Shown here: positions 52,553 through 61,070 of the stretch, piece after piece
Layout of the letters: each line of letters starts with the position of its first letter
Numbering within the stretch: position 1 is the stretch's first letter
NCBI GenBank assembly: GCA_937859595.1
Contig: CALMAH010000014.1
Span: 186,001 to 250,000 of the forward strand
Origin: an uncultured Acidobacteriota bacterium
GTDB lineage: Bacteria; Acidobacteriota; Blastocatellia; Pyrinomonadales; Pyrinomonadaceae
Length of the DNA: 64,000 nt
Direction: 5' to 3'
Position numbers and translations under genes: made by a program
Notes under the pieces: model-generated
Told to the model about the DNA's origin: nothing
Seen by the model: only the letters and a program-made list of their open reading frames with translations
Database searches by the model: none

Positions 52553-53961
52553 TTATTTACGTTCGCACACGCCATCGGGATCGGTCCCGGACGTCCGTCC
52601 TGCCTTGTCGCTCCGTAACGTCCTCCGGCATGGTCTTGCTTGAAATATGCTTGGTAGTAGTAGCAGGTGCCGTCCGCCTTGCGGAATGCGATAGCTGCAA
52701 AAATACCTCGAAAGAGGATCTGCCCAAGCGGGCCGCGTTGAACAAACCAGTCCGGGTTCGTGATAGAAACGCGTAAGATCGTGTCCCGATTCCCGCTGGC
52801 CGCAACGGCCTGTTTGATCGCGACTTCCATCGTAGGGTCCTTACGCTGTGCGGTCGGAAGAAGGGCATTTTGAGCCGCAACCTCGTCCAGTTTGTCGGCT
52901 ATTTGATTGTAAAAGGCATAGTTGCCGTCGGTGACCGCGAACTCTCCGCGTATGGTCTGGCTGCCGATAATGCTGAATTCTATCTTGTGGGTCCCGCTTC
53001 TCAAGGTACTTATCTTGTGAGAATAGAATTGAGCCCCGGCACGTGCTCGGTTACCCGGCCGTCCCGCTGACGACAGCATCTCGAAATGAACCTTTGGGTA
53101 GGCATAGGTCTTTGCGTTTGAGGGGTCTGGTGCAACGTCGAAGATGAAATAACGATCAGAAGGGACCGCATCCCACGCGGTATCCTTATTTTCAATGTCC
53201 CACGCAAAATAATGCGTTCCGTCATAGATAGGACTCCCGTCCATCTTCATTTGTATCTCCATCGCCGGCCGAGTGACGTTATAGCCAAGATCTTTGTGTG
53301 GAACGGATTCTTCCTTCAAGAAATCTTTAAGTGGCCGGTCGAGGATCAAAAGTCCGTAAATATGGTCGCCCGCTGCAAAGACATTTGTAAGATTTGATGG
53401 ATTTGCAGGGTCTATCGGCGACTTGGAAAATACCAGCATCGTCTTTCCTTGTGGGGCGACAGATGAAACTGATCGGGATGGTTGTACAGCCGATGAGCCT
53501 GAGGGATAAACTTGTCGAAGTTTATCCCTATCCACGGTATATATAGATCGTCCCTCGGACAATGTTGAAAGAGAGGCAAGGTTCTTGTGCTTGTAGTTAG
53601 GTCCGACCCCGTAAACGACTAAATTGCAATCGTTCCCATAAGACCTCCAAGCATCGGCCTCACTTATTCCGTTAAGCCACCGCAAAAATCCACGCGCCAC
53701 CGGCGGTGCGGTCGGCATAGAAGGAGCGCAAACGCGTAGATTCGAGACCGGTCGACCGTCAAGGAATTGCTCGCCGATAAAGTAAAAATCTGAATCAGGA
53801 GCGTCTCTCAACGAAGCGGGAGCTCCGGCCGGTGCAGGCGTGGGCATCGGAGCCGGGGCGCGGGGAATAGTGGGAACCCTCGGGATCTGCCCGGCTGCCG
53901 TGATAACACCGAGCGTAAGCATTGTGAGCACGAATAAAATTACAGTTCTGGTTCTTATCAT
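52549..53961 (-). CDS. Large secreted protein of unknown function
   Basis: This 470-residue protein has a signal peptide (about 1-24), a Pro-rich linker (about 26-48; alternating Pro, Thr and Ala) and a long globular region with several short Cys-containing segments. The C-terminal part is rich in aromatics (FRKADGTCYYYQAYFKQDHAGG). No domain is recognised. It is co-translated with the Cys-rich lipoprotein, suggesting a pair acting in the envelope or exported. The 228-base gap to the divergent gene at 54190 probably holds promoters for both. Confidence 0.6.
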   Translation of the reverse strand: MIRTRTVILFVLTMLTLGVITAAGQIPRVPTIPRAPAPMPTPAPAGAPASLRDAPDSDFYFIGEQFLDGRPVSNLRVCAPSMPTAPPVARGFLRWLNGISEADAWRSYGNDCNLVVYGVGPNYKHKNLASLSTLSEGRSIYTVDRDKLRQVYPSGSSAVQPSRSVSSVAPQGKTMLVFSKSPIDPANPSNLTNVFAAGDHIYGLLILDRPLKDFLKEESVPHKDLGYNVTRPAMEIQMKMDGSPIYDGTHYFAWDIENKDTAWDAVPSDRYFIFDVAPDPSNAKTYAYPKVHFEMLSSAGRPGNRARAGAQFYSHKISTLRSGTHKIEFSIIGSQTIRGEFAVTDGNYAFYNQIADKLDEVAAQNALLPTAQRKDPTMEVAIKQAVAASGNRDTILRVSITNPDWFVQRGPLGQILFRGIFAAIAFRKADGTCYYYQAYFKQDHAGGRYGATRQDGRPGPIPMACANVNK

Positions 53962-54155
53962 ATTTTTCGTCTTATGTCCGGATACGGCATGATCCCGTAG
54001 ATCCTAAGTACATCTCCTGAACAAGAGCAAATTGGACTTGCTAGCCCAGCCCCGCTAAAGGTAAACTCCACTTGAGCATCCTCACAGTTTGGGTAAGCTT
54101 ACGTAACAGCGTGGAGAGTATCCCAGTTTTACGAGGCGTTTCTACCATAAAACGT

Positions 54156-54182
54156 TCAATAAATTATCAATTTTCGTTCAAT
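54156..54182 (+). promoter_or_regulatory. Three TCAAT repeats at exact 11-bp spacing upstream of the winged-helix gene
   Basis: TCAAT occurs at 54156-54160, 54167-54171 and 54178-54182, each 11 bases apart, and the first and third are part of CGTTCAAT. Such one-helical-turn direct repeats are the typical binding pattern of OmpR/PhoB-type winged-helix domains. They end 7 bases before the start of a gene encoding exactly such a domain, so autoregulation is suggested. This is inference from spacing. Confidence 0.5.
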
Positions 54183-54189
54183 TGTTGGC

Positions 54190-56349
54190 ATGTCGAGCGA
54201 AAGTGACCGCCAGATCAACTTTGGAGACTTTACATTCGGCCTAGGCGAAAAGATACTTTCGCGAGGCAACGAACGTATTTCGTTGGCACCAAAGGTCGCG
54301 GAAACGCTCAGCATCTTGCTCGAGTCTCCCGGCAGGCTGTTGACCAAAGATGAGTTGATGGAGCGTCTTTGGCCAGATACCGTGGTCGAGGAGCGAAATC
54401 TTGCCCAGAATATCTTCATCCTAAGAAAGGTTTTTGGTTCAGGAGAAGGAAAAGAACAATTCATAGAAACAGTTCCGAGGCGCGGATATAGGTTCGTCGG
54501 CGAAGTAAAGTATGTTAACGAAGAATTTGCGCCTTCACGGAACGGATCTGAACACAAAAATGGCAAACAAAAGCGCGTCCGATTGATGCCTTTCGTCATT
54601 GCGGCGATTTTTTTGGCTACAGCTTCCGGTTTGGGCTATTTTCTGTTTTTGAGTGAAACTCGTGAGTATGGCAAAGTTCCCGCCTCTCCTATCGCCTCGT
54701 TGAAACGGCTTACCGATTCCGGGCGCGCATGGTTTCCCTCCGTCTCAGCCGACGGTAAAAAGATTGCTTACGTCTATCACTCTAAGAATATGGACAGCGT
54801 AAGGGTTCAGGATGTGGCTTCAGGTGGGGTAACAGAGGTCGTGCCGCCGGCGATTGCCGAGATCGGACAGCCAGAGTTCACTCCGGGTGGTGGCAGGCTT
54901 ATCTATCCGGCCCGTGACGGCGGGCGAGAAGCTACCGTTTACAGTGTTCCAGTGTCCGGAGGGCGATCTGCGGTCGTTGCGCGCAATGCGAGAAGCGAGG
55001 TTTCTGTATCTCCGAACGGACGCAGCCTTGCGTTCATTAGATTTAATGGTGAGACTGATACGCTTGAACTGGTCACTGCCGAACTCGATGGTTCGGATGA
55101 ACGTGTGATCGCTACGCGGACCGGGAGAAAACAGTATCGGGTCTGGGGAACCTCGCCCTCCTGGTCGCCCGGAGCCGACAAGCTTGTTGTAGCAGCATTC
55201 GACCAACCGGAGACAACGTCGAAGTCAAGACGCGAATACTTGGTTGAGATCGATGTCGCTTCGGGTTTGGAAAGTGAGATTCCGACACCCAATTTCAATT
55301 ACCTCGGCCAGGCGATCTGGAGCAGCGCCGGCAGCGCCCTATACACGATCGCTCAACAGACGCCGACCGATGCATTCCAAATATGGAAGATCGATCTCAA
55401 AACGTTCAATGCCGAGAAGATCACCAACGACCTGATCAACTACGAGCGGCTTTCCATCACAGCGGACGGTAAAGAACTAGTTACCGGGGCAAGATCTTCC
55501 TTCTATAACATCTGGATCTACGACGTTGAGAAACGGTCAGATCCTGTTCAACTTACGGACTCTATTGCTGTCCGAAATGGATTTTATGGGATCGCTTGGA
55601 CGCCGGACGGCCGCGAATTGATATACGCACAATCGAATGACCTCGATCCCAGCAATTTGTGGTCTGTGAATGTTGAGTCCGGAACTGAAAGGCAATTGAC
55701 ATTCGACGAATCGGCATCGAACCGGTGGCCTTCGATCACACCCGACGGGCGATCCGTGATCTATGCGTCGAACCGTTCGGAGAACTGGCATGTTTGGCGG
55801 CTCGATCTCCGGGACGGCGTCACGACACAGCTCACCGACGGCGTTGGAGAGTCGCACCCTCTTCTTTCGCCTGATGGACAGAAGTTGATCTACGGTTCAC
55901 CTGGCGACGTACCCAAAACAACATGGCTCGTAGATATGCAGGGAGGCGGACCTCGGAAGATTCTCGACGATAGCGGCGGCCCCGCGCATTTCTCTTCGGA
56001 CTCGGCCCGGCTTGCTGTTAACTATTTTGATAGAAACGAGAAGACCCGGTCTCCGTGGAAATTCGGAATAATGCCGGCGGACGGCTCATCTCCTCCTGAA
56101 GAGATCCCAATAAATTCTGAGCGGTCTATTATCCGATGGAGGCCGGATGGACGGGCGATCTATTTCATCGAAGTTGGACGAAGCCAAAACAATATTTGTT
56201 TGTATGACCTTCAGACAAAGCGGATCACACTGGTAACCTCGTTTTCCGAAATGAAGATCGTAAATCTTGCTGTTTCGCAGGATGGACGATTTCTGGCGAT
56301 GTCACGTGGGGTCAGTTCCTCCGACATCGTAAAGATCGCACTGCAATAG
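54190..56349 (+). CDS. Membrane-bound winged-helix (OmpR/CadC-like) regulator with PD40/TolB-like propeller
   Basis: This 719-residue protein has an N-terminal OmpR/PhoB-type winged helix (about 8-115; GRLLTKDELMERLWPDTVVEE, LRKVFGS, ETVPRRGYRFVGEV), a basic stretch, one TM helix (about 135-155) and a periplasmic TolB/PD40-like beta-propeller with repeats such as TPDGRELIYA, TPDGRSVIYA and SPDGQKLIYG. This CadC-like arrangement would couple an extracytoplasmic signal to DNA binding. The ligand and target genes are unknown, and the upstream repeats may be its operator. Confidence 0.87.
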   Translation: MSSESDRQINFGDFTFGLGEKILSRGNERISLAPKVAETLSILLESPGRLLTKDELMERLWPDTVVEERNLAQNIFILRKVFGSGEGKEQFIETVPRRGYRFVGEVKYVNEEFAPSRNGSEHKNGKQKRVRLMPFVIAAIFLATASGLGYFLFLSETREYGKVPASPIASLKRLTDSGRAWFPSVSADGKKIAYVYHSKNMDSVRVQDVASGGVTEVVPPAIAEIGQPEFTPGGGRLIYPARDGGREATVYSVPVSGGRSAVVARNARSEVSVSPNGRSLAFIRFNGETDTLELVTAELDGSDERVIATRTGRKQYRVWGTSPSWSPGADKLVVAAFDQPETTSKSRREYLVEIDVASGLESEIPTPNFNYLGQAIWSSAGSALYTIAQQTPTDAFQIWKIDLKTFNAEKITNDLINYERLSITADGKELVTGARSSFYNIWIYDVEKRSDPVQLTDSIAVRNGFYGIAWTPDGRELIYAQSNDLDPSNLWSVNVESGTERQLTFDESASNRWPSITPDGRSVIYASNRSENWHVWRLDLRDGVTTQLTDGVGESHPLLSPDGQKLIYGSPGDVPKTTWLVDMQGGGPRKILDDSGGPAHFSSDSARLAVNYFDRNEKTRSPWKFGIMPADGSSPPEEIPINSERSIIRWRPDGRAIYFIEVGRSQNNICLYDLQTKRITLVTSFSEMKIVNLAVSQDGRFLAMSRGVSSSDIVKIALQ

Positions 56350-56352
56350 TCG

Positions 56353-57036
56353 ATGACAAAACACGAGAAAGCCGCGGAGGCGGACCCGCGGGAGCGTATG
56401 CGTGAGATCCAAGCGGAGTTTTCCGCTCGTGGCGATGCTCTCGGCTGGTTTGAGGCCGTTTATCAGGAGGCGGCGGGAAGCAATGAGACGATCCCGTGGG
56501 CCGATCTTGAGCCGAACAGGTATTTTCGCGCTTGGGCCGAACAGGTCGGTCTCAGTGGCGAGGGGCGGTCGGCCCTGGTCGTTGGCTGCGGCTTGGGCGA
56601 CGACGCACGCTATCTTTACGACCTCGGCTTTACCGTTACAGGATTTGATATTTCCCCCACCGCGATCGATTGGGCAAAACGGCTCCACGCTGAGACTGAT
56701 ATCCGCTTTGAAGTTATGGACCTGTTCGAACCGTTTCGCGGCTGGCTCGGAGCGTTCGAATTTGTTCTGGAGATTTATACCATCCAGCCGCTGCCGCTTG
56801 AGATACGCGAAAGGACGATCGACGCCATCGCCTCATTTGTCGCGCCTAGTGGCGAGTTGGTCGTGGTCACTCGCGGTCGGGAGGACGATGAAGAGCCCGA
56901 GGAGCTCCCATGGCCGATGTCACGAAGGGAATTGAGCCGATTTGAGATCCACGGTTTTGAGCAAACCTATTTCGAGGTGATGCCGGGTGACGATGAAACG
57001 CCTCAAAACCGCTTTGTCGTTGTGTATGAAAGATAG
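56353..57036 (+). CDS. SAM-dependent methyltransferase (TPMT/class I)
   Basis: This 227-residue protein has a class I methyltransferase fold with ALVVGCGLGDDARYLYDLGF as motif I, VTGFDISPTAIDWA as motif II and a long acidic loop. The overall pattern resembles thiopurine methyltransferase-like enzymes. The substrate is unknown. It starts 3 bases after the winged-helix/PD40 gene, indicating co-transcription. The C-terminal GDDETPQNRFVVVYER ends the beta-sheet. Confidence 0.8.
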   Translation: MTKHEKAAEADPRERMREIQAEFSARGDALGWFEAVYQEAAGSNETIPWADLEPNRYFRAWAEQVGLSGEGRSALVVGCGLGDDARYLYDLGFTVTGFDISPTAIDWAKRLHAETDIRFEVMDLFEPFRGWLGAFEFVLEIYTIQPLPLEIRERTIDAIASFVAPSGELVVVTRGREDDEEPEELPWPMSRRELSRFEIHGFEQTYFEVMPGDDETPQNRFVVVYER

Positions 57037-57082
57037 GTAGCTCGCGTTAAAGTTAAACGCGAAGTGTGGCAGAATCTAATGT

Positions 57083-58489
57083 ATGTCAGAAGCAGCAGAG
57101 AAAGTGGTGGAAACACGTATAGAAACCGATTCGATGGGCGAGATCGAAGTGCCCGCTGATGTCTATTGGGGGGCCCAGACGCAGCGTAGCCTGAAGCATT
57201 TCAACATCGGCATCGACGTAATGCCGCGCGAAATGATCCGGGCGCTCGGTATCCTGAAAAAGGCGGCAGCAATAGTGAATTTTGATCTTGGCAAGCTTCC
57301 GGAAGACAAGATGAAGCTGATCGTGCAAGCCGCCGACGAGGTCATCGAAGGGAAGCTCGACGCCCATTTTCCGCTTCGGGTCTGGCAGACGGGCTCCGGA
57401 ACGCAGACCAATATGAACGCCAATGAGGTGATCTCAAATCGTGCGATAGAAATCGCCGGCGGAGAAATGGGTTCGAAGACGCCGATCCACCCGAACGACG
57501 ACGTAAACAAATCACAATCATCTAACGATACATTCCCGACCGCGATGTACATTGCCGCAGCGGAACAGACCACTGCCCTGATACCCGAGGTGCGCCGCGT
57601 CAGCGATGCGATAAAGGCGAAGGCAGAAGAGTTCGAAGGCGTCGTAAAGATCGGCCGCACGCATCTGCAGGACGCGACCCCCGTCACCGTTTCGCAGGAA
57701 TTCGGTGGCTGGGCGAACCTTATCGACCGCGATATCGCGAGGCTCGAGATGGTTCTGCCGGGCCTGATGGATCTGGCGATCGGCGGCACAGCGGTCGGTA
57801 CGGGCCTTAATTCTCATCCCGAATTTGCCGATCGGGCGGCGGCAAAGATCGCCGAACTTACCGGGCTTCCGTTCAAGTCACATCCCGATAAATTCGCAGC
57901 TCTTTCATCCCACGACGAGGTCGTTTTTGCCTCAGGGGCACTCAAGACGCTTGCTGGCTCGCTGATGAAAATTGCCAATGACATTCGTTGGCTGGCATCA
58001 GGCCCGCGGTGCGGCATCGGCGAATTGACGTTGCCGGAGAATGAACCGGGTTCGTCAATAATGCCGGGCAAGGTCAACCCGACCCAGAGCGAGGCAATGA
58101 CGATGGTCGCTGTTCAGGTGATGGGTAACGACGCCGCAATCGGCTTTGCCGGCTCACAGGGAAATTTTGAGCTAAATGTTTTCAAGCCGGTAATGATCCA
58201 CAATTTCCTTCATTCGGTGCGGTTGATCCACGATGCTTGCCATGGCTTTGTCGATTACTGCATCGCCGGAATTGAGCTCAACCGCGAACAGATCGATAAG
58301 TATCTGAATGATTCACTAATGCTCGTTACCGCACTAAATCAGCAGATCGGTTACGACAACGCAGCCAAGATCGCAAAGCACGCCCACAAAAAGGGAAGTA
58401 CACTCCGCGAAGCCGCGATCGAACTGGCTCTTTTGACAGGCGAAAAGTTTGACGAACTTGTCAAACCCGAAGAGATGACCCGCCCATGA
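57083..58489 (+). CDS. fumC: Class II fumarate hydratase
   Basis: The 468-residue protein is a standard Fum[23 protein letters not shown] is the family start, [13 protein letters not shown] and the [14 protein letters not shown] strand hold active-site residues, and [16 protein letters not shown] is the fumarase/aspartase signature. It interconverts fumarate and malate in the TCA cycle. Class II enzymes are iron-free and oxygen-stable. Confidence 0.96.
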   Translation: MSEAAEKVVETRIETDSMGEIEVPADVYWGAQTQRSLKHFNIGIDVMPREMIRALGILKKAAAIVNFDLGKLPEDKMKLIVQAADEVIEGKLDAHFPLRVWQTGSGTQTNMNANEVISNRAIEIAGGEMGSKTPIHPNDDVNKSQSSNDTFPTAMYIAAAEQTTALIPEVRRVSDAIKAKAEEFEGVVKIGRTHLQDATPVTVSQEFGGWANLIDRDIARLEMVLPGLMDLAIGGTAVGTGLNSHPEFADRAAAKIAELTGLPFKSHPDKFAALSSHDEVVFASGALKTLAGSLMKIANDIRWLASGPRCGIGELTLPENEPGSSIMPGKVNPTQSEAMTMVAVQVMGNDAAIGFAGSQGNFELNVFKPVMIHNFLHSVRLIHDACHGFVDYCIAGIELNREQIDKYLNDSLMLVTALNQQIGYDNAAKIAKHAHKKGSTLREAAIELALLTGEKFDELVKPEEMTRP

Positions 58490-58554
58490 AAGGCATTGGA
58501 CGGGATCACCGGTTAAAAGTGCGTAGGTCTGGCCCTTACTACTCAGGCCGCTCT

Positions 58555-58852
58555 GTTTCGTTTCTTTGAATGTGAGAGGTGTCGCAGTGAAACGGCTGAA
58601 ACAGATGAGACACGTCTCAGCCGTTCTCTGCACGGCGAACTCTGCGGGCTCAGCGGTCAGGTGGGGTCTCAACGCGGAGGGCTCCGTGATCGCAGAGGGA
58701 AAGGAGAATTTTTGGTACATCATCGCCATCTCGAACCTGGGGTTATCTACCGCACCAGGCAAATTTCCAATGCGGATGTTTCGGCCTCAATGGCAATTTG
58801 CGGAATAAGATCGATATGGGCCATTTGCAAGGGCCGGGGGTCAGTGAACAGA
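58555..58852. repeat. Dispersed repeat, copy 2 (inverted relative to copy 1)
   Basis: This segment is the reverse complement of 40923-41220, with about 170 identical bases in the centre and a few substitutions and one indel toward the ends. It fills the first half of the 657-base gap between fumC and the UspA gene. The second half (58853-59146) shows no gene or clear structure. Internal ORFs on both strands are not credited as genes. Confidence 0.9.
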
Positions 58853-59146
58853 GATCCAGATCCCAGATTCTTGAACCCGGATAACAAATTCCGGATACCG
58901 GGGCCGGCGTTCCGATACCTACGCCTAGATATCTGAGTTTGAAAGGTCGCTTCGACGCTGGGAGCCGGTGCCCGCGATTAACGCGATATTGGCAAATTGG
59001 GCATCAAAATTTGCGATTTCTTACCTATTCGAATACCTGTTAAAATAATTTAGATAGAACATTTTAGCCTTTCCTGCTTGGCTTGGAGCTACTTTACATC
59101 AGGGATGATGGAGTCTTTCGGAGTCCGGTCACCCTTTCACAAAAAG

Positions 59147-60073
59147 ATGAAACTATTGATCGCTTATGACGGGTCGGTGTTTGCCGACGCAGCAATAGAA
59201 GACCTCACCAGGGCCGGACTGCCATCCGAGGCCGAAGCCATGGTTATGAGCATTACGGACGCCTGGGAATTGCCGGAGATAGTTGATCGGGTCTCACAGC
59301 AGGGCGGACGCATTTCAAAAGAGAATTCCGAAGTGATACAGAACCACCTGCAACAGGTGATCGCGAATACGGAAGTGCTGGCGGAATCCGCGTCAGCGCG
59401 CCTCAGGACCATATTCCCGGGATGGAACGTCTCATCTGAAGCCCGAACGGGGAAACCGGCCTGGGAGTTGATCAAATATGCGGATGATTGGGATCCGGAC
59501 TTGATCGTAATGGGGTCTCACGGGCGAGGTTTTGTAGGCAGGGCTGTTCTCGGGAGCGTCTCTATGAAGGTGCTCCACGAAGCCAGATGCTCGGTAAGGA
59601 TCGCGAGAGAAGGAAGGGCTGACGCCGGCCAGAACCGTGTGCTTGTTGCCGTGGACGGCTCTGAGAACTCTGATCTTTGTGTGGAAACTGTGGCCGCACG
59701 AAGTTGGGATGAGAACGCGGAGTTCAGGATCATTACCGCAGACGACGACCCGGCATCGCGGCCGGAGATCAGCGCACTGGATGCGGTGCCCGAGGGGTTT
59801 GAAGATTCGGACGAGGCTAAGCAATGGATGGAACGGGTGATAACCGGGCCGGGACGCAAGATGAAGAACGCCGGATTGAACACTTCGCAATATTGCCGTT
59901 GGGGAGACGCGAGGCGGGTGATCCTGGACGAAGCGGAGGAATGGAATGCCGACAGCATTTTCATTGGTGCCCGCGGACTCAGCCGATTCAAGCGGTTGCT
60001 GATAGGCAGCGTTTCAGCGGCCGTTGCGGCAAAGGCGAAATGCTCGGTTGAGGTGGTGCGGATCTCGAAATAA
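59147..60073 (+). CDS. Tandem universal stress protein (two UspA domains)
   Basis: The protein has 308 residues from ATG 59147, where the family begins MKLLIAYDGS; upstream Met codons in frame lack support, and no clear Shine-Dalgarno sequence precedes any of them. Domain 1 (about 1-150) ends VMGSHGRGFVGRAVLGSVS, and domain 2 (about 160-308) ends GARGLSRFKRLLIGSVS; both carry the GxxGx9G(S/T) ATP-binding loop. Tandem Usp proteins respond to stress or energy limitation. The next gene starts 19 bases downstream. Confidence 0.85.
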   Translation: MKLLIAYDGSVFADAAIEDLTRAGLPSEAEAMVMSITDAWELPEIVDRVSQQGGRISKENSEVIQNHLQQVIANTEVLAESASARLRTIFPGWNVSSEARTGKPAWELIKYADDWDPDLIVMGSHGRGFVGRAVLGSVSMKVLHEARCSVRIAREGRADAGQNRVLVAVDGSENSDLCVETVAARSWDENAEFRIITADDDPASRPEISALDAVPEGFEDSDEAKQWMERVITGPGRKMKNAGLNTSQYCRWGDARRVILDEAEEWNADSIFIGARGLSRFKRLLIGSVSAAVAAKAKCSVEVVRISK

Positions 60074-60092
60074 CTACCGCTTCAGTTCGGCA

Positions 60093-61070
60093 ATGGGAAA
60101 TTCTGAAAATCGAAGGAGCGACCTGAAGCGGGTCGCGGTGGTCGGATGCGGCAATGTAGGCGCAGCATCCGCTTATGCCTTGCTACTTACCGGCACTGCC
60201 GATGAACTTATCTTGTTGGATAAGGACAAGGATCGGCTGAAAGGCGAGGTAGCGGATCTGCAGCACTCGGTGCCGGTCATCAGGCCGACCAAAATATCCG
60301 AAGGCGCTTGGGAGTCGGCGGCACAGGCGGACATTGTTGTTATTGCGGCCGGTGCCGGAAGCGTACCGGGCGAGTCGAGACTTGACCTGCTCGAACGCAA
60401 TGTAAAGGTTACCCGCGAGATTGTTGATGATCTAATGAAACACGGCTTTGCGGGGATCATTTTGATGACCACGAATCCGGTCGATATTCTCGCGCAAGCC
60501 GCTCAGGAAAGCTCAGGGCTTCCGGTTTCACATGTCATCAGCTCTGGTACGGTTCTGGACACTGCGCGCCTCAGATCGATGATCGGCGACAAGTTAGGAA
60601 TCGACGCACGTTCTGTACACGCATACATAATCGGCGAACATGGCGACTCCGAGATCGCTGCATGGAGTTCGGCAACCGTCGGCGGTGTTCCGCTAAAGAG
60701 CCTGGCCGATGGCGCGGGCATTGATCTAGAGGCGATCCTCGACGACGTTAGAAAGGCGGCACCGCGGATCGTGAAGACAAAAGGTTATACGTCTGTGGCC
60801 ATAGCATCTTGCGTAGCACGGATATGCGAAGCGATACTTCGCGACGAGAAGACCATAATGCCTGTGTCGACACTTGTGAAGGGGCAATACGGTATTGATG
60901 AGATCTATCTGAGCCTTCCTTGTGTCGTGGGGAGGAATGGTGTTGAGCGGGTCATGACGGTCCCGCTCGATGATGAAGAACTGGAAGGTATAAAAGCCTC
61001 GGCATACGTTTTAGGGACGACGTTGGAAAAGTTAAGGTCGCTTTCCGACGACAAAAATGGGAAAGAATGA
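60093..61070 (+). CDS. L-lactate/malate dehydrogenase family 2-hydroxyacid dehydrogenase
   Basis: The protein has 325 residues from ATG 60093; the upstream in-frame extension lies in the Usp gene. The NAD fold is VAVVGCGNVGAASAYALLLTG, and catalytic residues are R96 (GESRLDL) and H183 (IGEHGDSE). The position that is Gln102 in lactate and Arg102 in malate dehydrogenases is Ser90 (AGAGSVPGESR). The substrate is therefore uncertain, although the overall pattern favours the LDH branch. The end overlaps the ATPase gene by 14 bases. Confidence 0.82.
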   Translation: MGNSENRRSDLKRVAVVGCGNVGAASAYALLLTGTADELILLDKDKDRLKGEVADLQHSVPVIRPTKISEGAWESAAQADIVVIAAGAGSVPGESRLDLLERNVKVTREIVDDLMKHGFAGIILMTTNPVDILAQAAQESSGLPVSHVISSGTVLDTARLRSMIGDKLGIDARSVHAYIIGEHGDSEIAAWSSATVGGVPLKSLADGAGIDLEAILDDVRKAAPRIVKTKGYTSVAIASCVARICEAILRDEKTIMPVSTLVKGQYGIDEIYLSLPCVVGRNGVERVMTVPLDDEELEGIKASAYVLGTTLEKLRSLSDDKNGKE

